A stretch of 9,097 nt of DNA from Candidatus Hodarchaeota archaeon (GTDB lineage: Archaea > Asgardarchaeota > Heimdallarchaeia > Hodarchaeales > Hodarchaeaceae), in contig JAEOTU010000165.1 of NCBI GenBank assembly GCA_016839665.1, forward strand, positions 1 through 9,097. The letters run 5' to 3'. The translations under genes and the position numbers were made by a program. Of the stretch, positions 1 to 7,023 are shown in pieces. Under the pieces are notes generated by a model that had not been told where the DNA came from, made no database searches, and saw only the letters and a program-made list of their open reading frames with translations. Every line of letters starts with the position of its first letter. Positions within the stretch are counted from its first letter, which is position 1.

Positions 1-1
1 A

Positions 2-544
2 AACCAGATGAAAACCGTTGATAACTGGTTAAAACAATCGTGGCGAATACCAGTCAAGAAAAGCTTAGCCAATAATGCCTGGTTTTCACAATTTCCAAAC
101 AGAACCAACTTCGTCACACACATTGAATCCCAAGAGTACGCCTATCCGTGGGGCAAACAACATTCCAAATGGATCTCTATCCATGAAAGCGTGTTGATGC
201 CAGGTTACAAGGCTGCAACTCACTCTATCACATGGAATTCAACTCTGTACAATGATACCTACTATACGAAGGTCGCTACAGATGCACTCGACAAAATGGC
301 TCAAGAGATTGAGGTCAATTACATAGGAGTAGATATACCACATACAATAGTACAAACAACAGTATCTGTATCTGTTGAACCAGGGACTACGGTTGTTGAA
401 GCTACAACAATACTTCAAACCTCTATTATTGAAACCGTATCGATTGTCACGTCAATTGTCCAAGCAAGTGGTTTTGGTGTCCTCGTCGCCATAGCAGGTA
501 TCAGTTCCCTCCTCTACATTGCCAGAAGACAACGTAAGAGATAA
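2..544 (+). CDS. Sugar ABC transporter substrate-binding protein, C-terminal part with archaeal-type membrane anchor (5' end outside window)
   Basis: The frame is open to the left edge, so the first ATG (position 8) is internal and only the last 180 residues are visible. The stretch around WRIPVKKSL, followed by aromatic-rich sequence and a helix ending in DALDKMAQEI, resembles the C-terminal lobe of family 1 extracellular solute-binding proteins, which capture sugars outside the cell and deliver them to the permeases. Counting from the ATG at 8, residues about 113-153 form a Thr/Val/Ser-rich linker, residues 154-157 read SGFG, one hydrophobic helix spans about 155-172, and the protein ends in a basic RRQRKR tail. 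This resembles a PGF-CTERM-type surface anchor. The gene precedes the permease operon but is separated from it by a terminator and a new promoter region, as is common where the binding protein is made in excess. Role in transport is inferred from this short region plus context; the substrate is unknown. Confidence 0.8.
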   Translation, partial: NQMKTVDNWLKQSWRIPVKKSLANNAWFSQFPNRTNFVTHIESQEYAYPWGKQHSKWISIHESVLMPGYKAATHSITWNSTLYNDTYYTKVATDALDKMAQEIEVNYIGVDIPHTIVQTTVSVSVEPGTTVVEATTILQTSIIETVSIVTSIVQASGFGVLVAIAGISSLLYIARRQRKR

Positions 545-565
545 CTTTTTTCAACAAATCTCTAG

Positions 566-606
566 GATTGAAGATGATTTCTTCAATCATTTTCTTCTTT
601 TTTTTT
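566..606 (+). terminator. Hairpin plus T-tract terminator after the binding-protein gene
   Basis: A perfect 9-bp stem (566-574 pairing with 580-588, arms GATTGAAGA and TCTTCAATC) encloses a 5-nt loop and is followed by a pyrimidine-rich run ending in nine T (598-606). A separate T6 lies at 546-551 just after the stop codon. The structure looks like an intrinsic terminator; in archaea the T-tract alone can be enough. It lies 21 nt after the stop and would separate expression of the binding protein from the permease operon. Confidence 0.75.
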
Positions 607-678
607 GACCCTCTGTGTCAATAATAATTCTTATAATTCTTTTTTTTTGAACCTCTGTGTCAATAATAATTCTTATAA
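595..678 (+). repeat. 42-bp perfect-length tandem duplication in the promoter region
   Basis: Units 595-636 and 637-678 are adjacent, both 42 bp, and differ at one base (C609 versus A651). Each unit holds TTC, a run of nine T, GA-CCTCTGTGTCAA, and an AT-rich end finishing in TTATAA. In the first unit TTGAC (605-609) and GTCAA (617-621) form an inverted repeat with a 7-nt spacer; the single mismatch falls in the left arm of the second unit (TTGAA). The duplication doubles a T-tract, a possible operator and a TATA-like end. Only two copies exist, so it is not a CRISPR or a satellite array. Confidence 0.9.
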
Positions 679-682
679 AAAA
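673..682 (+). promoter_or_regulatory. Candidate archaeal TATA box for the permease operon
   Basis: TTATAAAAAA at the end of the second 42-bp unit is the most TATA-like element in the spacer. Transcription about 25 nt downstream would start near 700-708 and give a leader of roughly 45-50 nt with a Shine-Dalgarno site before the start codon at 753. The matching position of the first unit (631-636, followed by TTCT) is a weaker match. No purine-rich BRE is obvious just upstream, which lowers confidence. Confidence 0.5.
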
Positions 683-692
683 GTCTAGAAAC

Positions 693-717
693 TTGATAGT
701 GAGCTAATAATTATCAA
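693..717 (+). promoter_or_regulatory. Possible operator: TTGATA-N13-TATCAA inverted repeat
   Basis: TTGATA (693-698) and TATCAA (712-717) are perfect inverted 6-mers separated by 13 nt. They lie where transcription from the TATA box at 673-682 would be expected to begin, so a regulator bound here could block initiation. Such short arms can arise by chance in AT-rich DNA, and no known regulator is assigned. Confidence 0.25.
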
Positions 718-737
718 TTTTTTTCACTTTAATTTGC

Positions 738-743
738 AGAAGG
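738..743 (+). promoter_or_regulatory. Shine-Dalgarno site that supports the TTG start at 753
   Basis: AGAAGG lies 9 nt upstream of TTG 753. The permease frame has no ATG near its N-terminus (the next methionine is residue 95), so this site decides the start. A further in-frame TTG at 798 would begin inside the first membrane helix and is less likely. Confidence 0.6.
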
Positions 744-752
744 TTCGAAAAC

Positions 753-3398
753 TTGACATTTCTGAAAGAGTCTGGAAATCTTTATAGGATCATTGCTTTG
801 ATAAATGGTTTAATACCTCTTGTGTTGATTATTGGTATATACGTTGTTTGGTTAGAGATATTTCATATTGCAGGTGGAGCTTTTGAAGTCGGGTATTTCC
901 TTTATGGTTGGACTGAATTTCTAGCTCTATCTACATTCGTATCCATTGTTCCAGGGGTGGTCACTTGGGATCTCTATGGATTGGCAGTGGTTGGGGGTAT
1001 AGAAACAGCAACTCTTTTTATAAATGTACTCATAATGGTAGGAGGAGGTTGTGCTATTATTGGTTCTATTATCAGTTCAAAAGAGCAAATTAATAAAGGC
1101 CGCTTTTTATGGATAGTCGGAGGGATTTTAACTTTTCCCTTGGGTATTCTTGCCTTTATTGCGTATATTGGTACAAGGTCTAGAGAAAGCGAAAAAAGCG
1201 TAAGAGAACGAGTAGCATCAGAGTTAAGGAAAAATAAACTCCCTTACCTTTTGATCATTCCTTTTGTCATCTTCCTAATTTATACCTATATTATACCAAT
1301 TTTTCGTGGTTTATACATAACCCTTTTTAGTTACCCATCGGACGATCTTTCAAGAGCATTTCTTCCTGTAGATTACTCGCAAGATCCATTGCTTTGGACG
1401 ATTCATGCTGTTTTGGGTGGCCTCCAGAATCAGAATCCAGTTTTCATCGGCCTTGAAAACTTTTTTGAGCTTTTTTCACATACAACTCGAGCTGGTGCAT
1501 TTCAAAAAGCTTTGAACAATAATATCTTCTTTGTTATAATTTTTGTCCCTGGTACTGTCATTGTTTCTCTATTATTGGCTGTTCTTTTGAACAATAAGTT
1601 TTTAAAAGGAGAGGATGCCTACACTACAGTATTTTATATGCCAGTAGTCACATCAATTCTGGTCATTGCTGTAATTTGGCTTCGGGTTGTATTTGATCCT
1701 GATAGTGGTCTTCTGACTTTGATCTTTCAAATGATAACTCCCCCTGTAGAATTCATTTATTCTGTACTAAGTCTCATCACTTTGGGAATCATTCCTGCAA
1801 ATAAAGTCCCTAGTGACATCAACTGGCTGTCTGATTATTTAATGGAGAGTATTGCACTAATGGGAATTTGGAGACGGGTGGGATTTGATGTACTAATACT
1901 CTTAGCAGGATTAAAATCAATACCAAACTCCCTGTACGAGGCGGCTGAGATAGATGGACACGGAGGCTGGAGTAAATTCAAAAATATCACCTTGCCCATG
2001 CTTAAAGGCCCGTTGGGTGTGGTTATTATCCTTGAAATCATTAATGGCTGGTTAGTTTTTCAGGAATTATATGGTTTGAATGTTGCTGGAGCAGATAACA
2101 CTTTAGCAATTTATTTGATTTACAATTATGCTGATCCAAGAATTATGACATTTGCTTCGACTGTTGGATATTTTATTTTTGCAATGAGTGCGTTTATCAG
2201 CCTAGTAGAACGAACAGACGCTAGAGGAGTATTTAAACTATTTTCAATTACTTGTATGCTAAGTATTATGTTTTCTATTCCATCAAATCGTGCAGCTACA
2301 GATCCTAAAAGCTTAGGGTTTAGTGGGGGGTTAGCTTGGCTGACTTATGACTTTTTCTTTTTATTGATTGCATTTGCTTGTCTTATCTATTATGTTGTTT
2401 TCATTGTCATTAAAGAAAGAGAAGTGGAGGCTGATTTGATGGGTTTACGTAATACTGGTTTTTTCACATTATTTATCTCGATTTTTTTTCTTTTGAATGG
2501 ATATTCCACAATCACACAAGGAAACTTTGGAGTAACCCCTATTGGAACGTTCCCCTCCTTTATCATTGGGCTTGTTTTGATTATAGTTGGACTTCTTATG
2601 GCTTTTGCCTACAAGTATGTACCAATCATTAAAAACCGAGATGACCCTTTTACGCTAATGTCATTTGGATCGATAACCTTAATTTTGGCAAATTTTGGTT
2701 GGCTTATTCTAATGCCAATAATACCGTTTGCTAACAATGAACTCTTTTCGATTATTCTTGGAGGGCTCGTAATGTTAACAGATATAGTTGGTTTTCTCAT
2801 CTTTGGTATTGGAATGATAATTTATAAGCACGAAGACCGATTAGCAGTCAGAATATCTGGTTATTGTTTATTAGGATGGGTATTACTCACTTTCATTTGG
2901 CGTTTTCTTTCTCCGATATTAACTTTCATACCCCAAATTTGGTTATTGTCTCCCGATATGCAGCTGTTGATGTTAAATTTATCGGGTTTAATGGGCCAAT
3001 CAGTAACAGTTGACATTCCGATTATTTACTCATTTTTTAAAAGTGGAATCATTCAGATTCCTGTTATTTACATATTTGCTTTGAATGGAATATTCTTGTC
3101 CATTGGTATTATTTTTGCATATAGGGTCTTAAAGGGAACCTCGATAGTTTTACTGCTTTTTGGAGGAGTAAATATCCTTGGTGTCGGCTTGATGGTATTA
3201 CCATTGTTTATTGGAGTAGAAATTGGATATTTCAACATTGTTCTTTTATTACTAGAGCTAGGATTCATCATTAAAACATTTGTGACTCCTATCCTAGGTA
3301 TTTTATCATTTTGGAATATCTTCAATCATTTGAGAGGATTTAGTCAAGTACACTCCCAAGAGGAGCGCATCATCGATCAGAGGAGTGTTATCACATGA
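753..3398 (+). CDS. MalF-like sugar ABC transporter permease with large extra membrane regions
   Basis: First membrane subunit of a CUT1-type carbohydrate importer, 881 residues against roughly 300-500 for MalF-type permeases. The start is TTG with AGAAGG 9 nt upstream. Residues 1-160 are an N-terminal extension with about four hydrophobic helices. The MalF-like core spans about 161-490: a first core helix near 163-182, the typical FIGLENFFELF motif at 231-241, then helices with the expected permease pattern. The coupling loop that contacts the ATPase is at 396-415, with EAA at 396-398, G402 and LP at 414-415. Residues about 491-881 add another 9-10 hydrophobic helices with no domain I recognise. 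The gene ends in an ATGA overlap with the next permease, indicating translational coupling. The core is secure; the role of both extensions is unknown, and nothing suggests a frameshift or assembly join. Confidence 0.88.
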   Translation: MTFLKESGNLYRIIALINGLIPLVLIIGIYVVWLEIFHIAGGAFEVGYFLYGWTEFLALSTFVSIVPGVVTWDLYGLAVVGGIETATLFINVLIMVGGGCAIIGSIISSKEQINKGRFLWIVGGILTFPLGILAFIAYIGTRSRESEKSVRERVASELRKNKLPYLLIIPFVIFLIYTYIIPIFRGLYITLFSYPSDDLSRAFLPVDYSQDPLLWTIHAVLGGLQNQNPVFIGLENFFELFSHTTRAGAFQKALNNNIFFVIIFVPGTVIVSLLLAVLLNNKFLKGEDAYTTVFYMPVVTSILVIAVIWLRVVFDPDSGLLTLIFQMITPPVEFIYSVLSLITLGIIPANKVPSDINWLSDYLMESIALMGIWRRVGFDVLILLAGLKSIPNSLYEAAEIDGHGGWSKFKNITLPMLKGPLGVVIILEIINGWLVFQELYGLNVAGADNTLAIYLIYNYADPRIMTFASTVGYFIFAMSAFISLVERTDARGVFKLFSITCMLSIMFSIPSNRAATDPKSLGFSGGLAWLTYDFFFLLIAFACLIYYVVFIVIKEREVEADLMGLRNTGFFTLFISIFFLLNGYSTITQGNFGVTPIGTFPSFIIGLVLIIVGLLMAFAYKYVPIIKNRDDPFTLMSFGSITLILANFGWLILMPIIPFANNELFSIILGGLVMLTDIVGFLIFGIGMIIYKHEDRLAVRISGYCLLGWVLLTFIWRFLSPILTFIPQIWLLSPDMQLLMLNLSGLMGQSVTVDIPIIYSFFKSGIIQIPVIYIFALNGIFLSIGIIFAYRVLKGTSIVLLLFGGVNILGVGLMVLPLFIGVEIGYFNIVLLLLELGFIIKTFVTPILGILSFWNIFNHLRGFSQVHSQEERIIDQRSVIT
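3381..3385 (+). promoter_or_regulatory. Shine-Dalgarno site inside the first permease gene for the second permease
   Basis: AGGAG lies 9 nt upstream of the ATG at 3395, within the last codons of the upstream gene. With the 4-nt ATGA stop/start overlap it fixes the start of the second permease and suggests the two subunits are made in equal amounts by coupled translation. Confidence 0.7.
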
Positions 3399-5824
3399 CA
3401 GAAACACAGTTAGAATCTCAAAGTAGTCTTTCTAAAGGGTTTTTGGTTCAGATCTACAATTTCATTCTTGGTTACCAAAAGTTCATTCTAATAGTAGCAT
3501 TAATTCTGACCTTATTATTGTCTCTTGTATTGGAATCGATTAATGCGTGGGTATCATTAATTCCTCAAACTAGTATGAGAACTACATTAACAATCCTCGA
3601 AACCTCTGTGAATAAATGGGTAGACGCTTTCTTTATGTTCGCAAATGATTTAACAACTAGTACCGATCTCCTCGGGTTTACTTTTTCACTTATTGATATA
3701 GCGATTGACCGATTATACGCTTTCATTACTGACATGGTTATCTTTTATCAACACATTTTGACCTTTAATTTTTCAATCATTAGTAGTACAGGCTATATTC
3801 TGATGGGTATATTTGTTGTGACACCTCTGATTCTGGTTCTTATATGCATACAAATCTTTGTTACATTAAAACGTCAGATTTCACCAGATAAATCTTACAT
3901 GAATGTCTTTTCGGGCTTGATCACCCCTAGAAATCTCTTTATTATTGTCTTGTTATTTCCCTTCACACTAGAGATAACGTGGCTCCCTGCAATAATAGCA
4001 CTCCTCCTCCTCGCTTATTATTTCATCTTAGAATCGGACGTTTGGAGAAAATCTGACCAAAAACAACATTTACTCTTTTCAATTGCTTGGAAAAAGGCTA
4101 TCGTTTTCTTACTGTGCATAAGTTTGCTCTGTATCACTATCTTGGGTTTTCTAAGTGACTCGGATTTCACCCTATCATCTTTTCTCGGATTCGATCCACA
4201 AATGATTATATTCTTGATAATTATTGGTGTAATCTCATTTGTGGTAGTGTGGATTTTTACGACCTGGTATACGCAAAAAGACAGTTTTCTAACTATTCAG
4301 AGTTTTGGACGCAAAATTTGTAGTGATTATTTGACCCTTAAACCGATTCTTAGCTTGTTACTCTTGATAGTGTTCTTCCTCCCATGTTTTGATTCATTAA
4401 TACTCCAGGGGTCAAGTCGTGACCTCTCATTCATTCTCTTAAACTTCCCTTGGATCATAGGCTCGATATTTTTTGATCCTTTCCAATTTCTTGAAATAGT
4501 AATCAATGCCATCACAGTGTCGTTTGACCTGTTAATAACAACTATCCGCGAAATTGCGAATGATATCATTCCTATTAATCCCAGTCAGCCCAGCATTTTT
4601 GGTAGCCTTCAACCTTCTTTCTTTCAAACAGCAGTCTTTTTCCTTATTTTTTTACTTTTACTTTCGGTTTTTGCAATTCTGGTACGAAGAAAGATTTACA
4701 AAGAGGAGAATTGGCGATCAACGTTATCAAAGCATTTTTCTCTTATTGGAATTATAATTCCTATTACTGTCGTCTTAGCCATTATCTTTTATTTTTTCAA
4801 CCCGGAAATTTTCCTAGCTAGTTTTGGTAGTCAATATGAGGTTAATACTGATGCTTGGGAGCCTATTCTATTAATCGCAACTACTGCTTTCCTTGGAGTA
4901 GTTATAATGTCTATGTTTGCATGGAGTTACATTCAGATTTATAGGAAGGGGAGAAGCATTAGGATCATATTAAGAATCATTATCATAAATTTCACTGCAG
5001 TATTTGTGTCAATAATCATGATTACTCCCTTCGTTTGGATGATAAAAAACAGCATACAAACAAACACACAAAACATTGGGCCGTTTGAGACCCAGGGTCT
5101 AATTCCTGATCCTTTATCCATTGCGAATTATGCACAACTTTTTGGACTAATATCACCGAGCTATGAGACTCTTGAGTACCGAGTAATTACTTGGTTATTT
5201 AATTCACTTGTTACTGCAGTTTCAGTAACCGCTTTTCTTGTTCTTTTTTCTGCAATGGCTGGATATTGTTTGGCCAAAAGGGATTTCATTGGCCGAAGAG
5301 CTTTAATCGCAATTACTGTCGGAATTATGTTCGTACCTTCGTACGTTCAGGTAATTCCCCTATACTTGGAATTGAACCGGCTAGGTTTTGTTGGTTCATT
5401 ACTCGGTGTCATTTTTCCGTTTTTAATCCAACCTTTCAGTGTTTTCTTATGTACAGAATTTATGCGTTCAATTCCAGATGATTATTTAGACGCTGCAAGG
5501 GTAGATGGTTATTCAGAATTGCAGATTTTTTGGAAAATCGTTTTACCACTCTCTCTTCCAGTGATTTCAGTTATGACAATAATTAACTTTATTGGAAATT
5601 GGAATGCTTTTTTATGGCCCTTGTTGCTATTAGATCAAAGTTCGCATGCTCCTGATGTACGAACTTTGCCACTAGGGATATATAGAATAAATGCTGAATT
5701 ACAAGAGGAGATTGGTGTTGTTCTAGCCCTAGCAACAATAATAGTAATACCGATATTTATTATTTTATTCCTTGCACAGGACTACATCAAGAAAGGAGTC
5801 ACTGTTGAAGGATTGAAAGGATAG
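3395..5824 (+). CDS. MalG-like sugar ABC transporter permease with about 520-residue N-terminal membrane extension
   Basis: Second membrane subunit of the importer, 809 residues against about 270-300 for MalG. The MalG-like core is at the C-terminus, about 522-809. It has a first helix near 522-549 ending TPFVWMIKNS, the LFNSLVTA helix from about 601, the VIPLYLELNRLGFVGSLLG region near 653-671, and the coupling loop at 699-718 (DAA at 699-701 in place of EAA, G705, LP at 717-718). Residues 1-520 precede it, with about nine to eleven hydrophobic helices (for example 30-47, 132-157, 180-211, 234-252, 270-292, 315-332, 410-430, 447-467, 490-511). A long mostly amphipathic stretch lies at about 50-130. 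I recognise no family in this extension. The ATPase gene follows after 12 nt. Transport role is secure; the extension's role is unknown. Confidence 0.88.
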   Translation: MTETQLESQSSLSKGFLVQIYNFILGYQKFILIVALILTLLLSLVLESINAWVSLIPQTSMRTTLTILETSVNKWVDAFFMFANDLTTSTDLLGFTFSLIDIAIDRLYAFITDMVIFYQHILTFNFSIISSTGYILMGIFVVTPLILVLICIQIFVTLKRQISPDKSYMNVFSGLITPRNLFIIVLLFPFTLEITWLPAIIALLLLAYYFILESDVWRKSDQKQHLLFSIAWKKAIVFLLCISLLCITILGFLSDSDFTLSSFLGFDPQMIIFLIIIGVISFVVVWIFTTWYTQKDSFLTIQSFGRKICSDYLTLKPILSLLLLIVFFLPCFDSLILQGSSRDLSFILLNFPWIIGSIFFDPFQFLEIVINAITVSFDLLITTIREIANDIIPINPSQPSIFGSLQPSFFQTAVFFLIFLLLLSVFAILVRRKIYKEENWRSTLSKHFSLIGIIIPITVVLAIIFYFFNPEIFLASFGSQYEVNTDAWEPILLIATTAFLGVVIMSMFAWSYIQIYRKGRSIRIILRIIIINFTAVFVSIIMITPFVWMIKNSIQTNTQNIGPFETQGLIPDPLSIANYAQLFGLISPSYETLEYRVITWLFNSLVTAVSVTAFLVLFSAMAGYCLAKRDFIGRRALIAITVGIMFVPSYVQVIPLYLELNRLGFVGSLLGVIFPFLIQPFSVFLCTEFMRSIPDDYLDAARVDGYSELQIFWKIVLPLSLPVISVMTIINFIGNWNAFLWPLLLLDQSSHAPDVRTLPLGIYRINAELQEEIGVVLALATIIVIPIFIILFLAQDYIKKGVTVEGLKG

Positions 5825-5836
5825 AGGAGATTTTAT

Positions 5837-6985
5837 ATGGCACGTGTTATGATGAAAAATGTAGTCAAGAAATTTGGAGACAATATAGTACTCGATAACA
5901 TCAATATTGATATTGGGGACAAAGAATTAGTTGTCTTTGTCGGACCTTCGGGGTGTGGGAAGTCCACGGCGATGAGATGTGTTGCTGGACTTGAAGAAGT
6001 TACAAGTGGAAAAGTTTGGATTGGCGAAAGAGTTGTTAATACCATCCCACCTAAAGATCGTGATATTGCAATGGTTTTTCAAAACTACGCCTTATATCCT
6101 CATATGAACGTATTTGACAATATTGCTTTTGGTATAAGAGCACGAAAAATCCCTGTTGATAAAAACATCGCAGACTCCAAGCTTAGAAAATATTCAAAGA
6201 AAGAAATTACAGAAAAAGTCACGGAAGCCACCAGAATACTCCAAATAGAGAATCTGCATAAAAGAAAGCCGACAGAGCTTAGTGGTGGTCAAATGCAGCG
6301 TGTAGCTATGGGGAGAGCTATAGTCCGTGAACCACAAGTTTTCCTTATGGATGAACCTTTATCTAACTTAGACGCCAAACTCCGGACTCACATGAGGACT
6401 GAGCTGAAGCGATTACAAATCGACCTTGGTGTCACAACAATTTACGTTACACATGACCAAGCTGAAGCTATGACATTAGGAGATCGAATTGCTGTTATGT
6501 ACGATGGCGTTTTTCAGCAGATAGGTGCACCAGAAGAAGTTTATGACAATCCAGTCAATAAATTTGTAGCTGGATTCATTGGATCTCCCCCTATGAACTT
6601 CATTCCAGGGCATCTTGATTTGAAAGACGGTCCTTCATTCAATACAGCATCGTTCAACCTTGGGATTCCTGAAACGATGGCAAATTCTGTCAAGAACCAG
6701 GCATCATCAATGGATGATTTAGTTCTTGGTATTCGTCCAGAGGATATTGAAGACACGAATTTTGCATTAAAACAACATGAAGAAGCAACGATACAAGCAG
6801 AGGTTTTAGTTCGTGAAAATTATGGTTCAGATATCTTCCTTAATCTTCAATCGGGCGAAATACTATTTAATGCTAGAGTAAACACAGGAACTAAAGCTAG
6901 AGTCGGTGATACGGTAGAACTTGTATTAGATATTGATAGAATACATATTTTTGATGGAAAAACAGAAAAAAATCTAACGATATAA
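5837..6985 (+). CDS. MalK-type sugar ABC transporter ATP-binding protein
   Basis: Cytoplasmic ATPase that powers the two permeases; 382 residues, close to the usual MalK/UgpC length. All nucleotide-binding motifs are intact: Walker A GPSGCGKST at 36-44, Q-loop Q82, signature LSGGQ at 148-152, Walker B ending in D172-E173, D-loop SNLD at 176-179 and H-loop H206. Residues from about 250 form the C-terminal MalK-type regulatory/TOBE region, including GIRPED at 298-303. The start is ATG with AGGAG (5825-5829) 7 nt upstream, and the gene begins 12 nt after the second permease stop, in the same operon. The helical domain has about 16 extra, lysine-rich residues near 106-122 compared with the MalK sequences I remember. 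CUT1 ATPases can serve several importers, so its presence does not define the substrate. Confidence 0.95.
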   Translation: MARVMMKNVVKKFGDNIVLDNINIDIGDKELVVFVGPSGCGKSTAMRCVAGLEEVTSGKVWIGERVVNTIPPKDRDIAMVFQNYALYPHMNVFDNIAFGIRARKIPVDKNIADSKLRKYSKKEITEKVTEATRILQIENLHKRKPTELSGGQMQRVAMGRAIVREPQVFLMDEPLSNLDAKLRTHMRTELKRLQIDLGVTTIYVTHDQAEAMTLGDRIAVMYDGVFQQIGAPEEVYDNPVNKFVAGFIGSPPMNFIPGHLDLKDGPSFNTASFNLGIPETMANSVKNQASSMDDLVLGIRPEDIEDTNFALKQHEEATIQAEVLVRENYGSDIFLNLQSGEILFNARVNTGTKARVGDTVELVLDIDRIHIFDGKTEKNLTI

Positions 6986-7023
6986 CTCCCCCAATAAAAT
7001 TTTCCTCATAGGCGTCATATTTT

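Noticed and set aside
8..10. ATG at position 8 as the start of the first gene
   Set aside because: The frame is open upstream to the window edge, there is no signal peptide, and the sequence matches the C-terminal part of a binding protein.
595..678. CRISPR or satellite array
   Set aside because: Only two directly adjoining units exist and there are no spacers between them.
2200..2240. Lost stop codon or gene fusion artefact at the end of the MalF core
   Set aside because: The frame and hydrophobic pattern continue without disturbance, and the partner permease is also enlarged, so a sequencing error is not the simplest reading; it still needs read-level confirmation.
1835..5481. Small open frames on both strands inside the two permease genes (60-85 residues)
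   Set aside because: They overlap genes with strong membrane-protein and EAA-loop evidence and show no ribosome sites or family features of their own.
5833..6756. Minus-strand frames inside the ATPase gene
   Set aside because: They are antisense to conserved ABC ATPase motifs and have no independent support.
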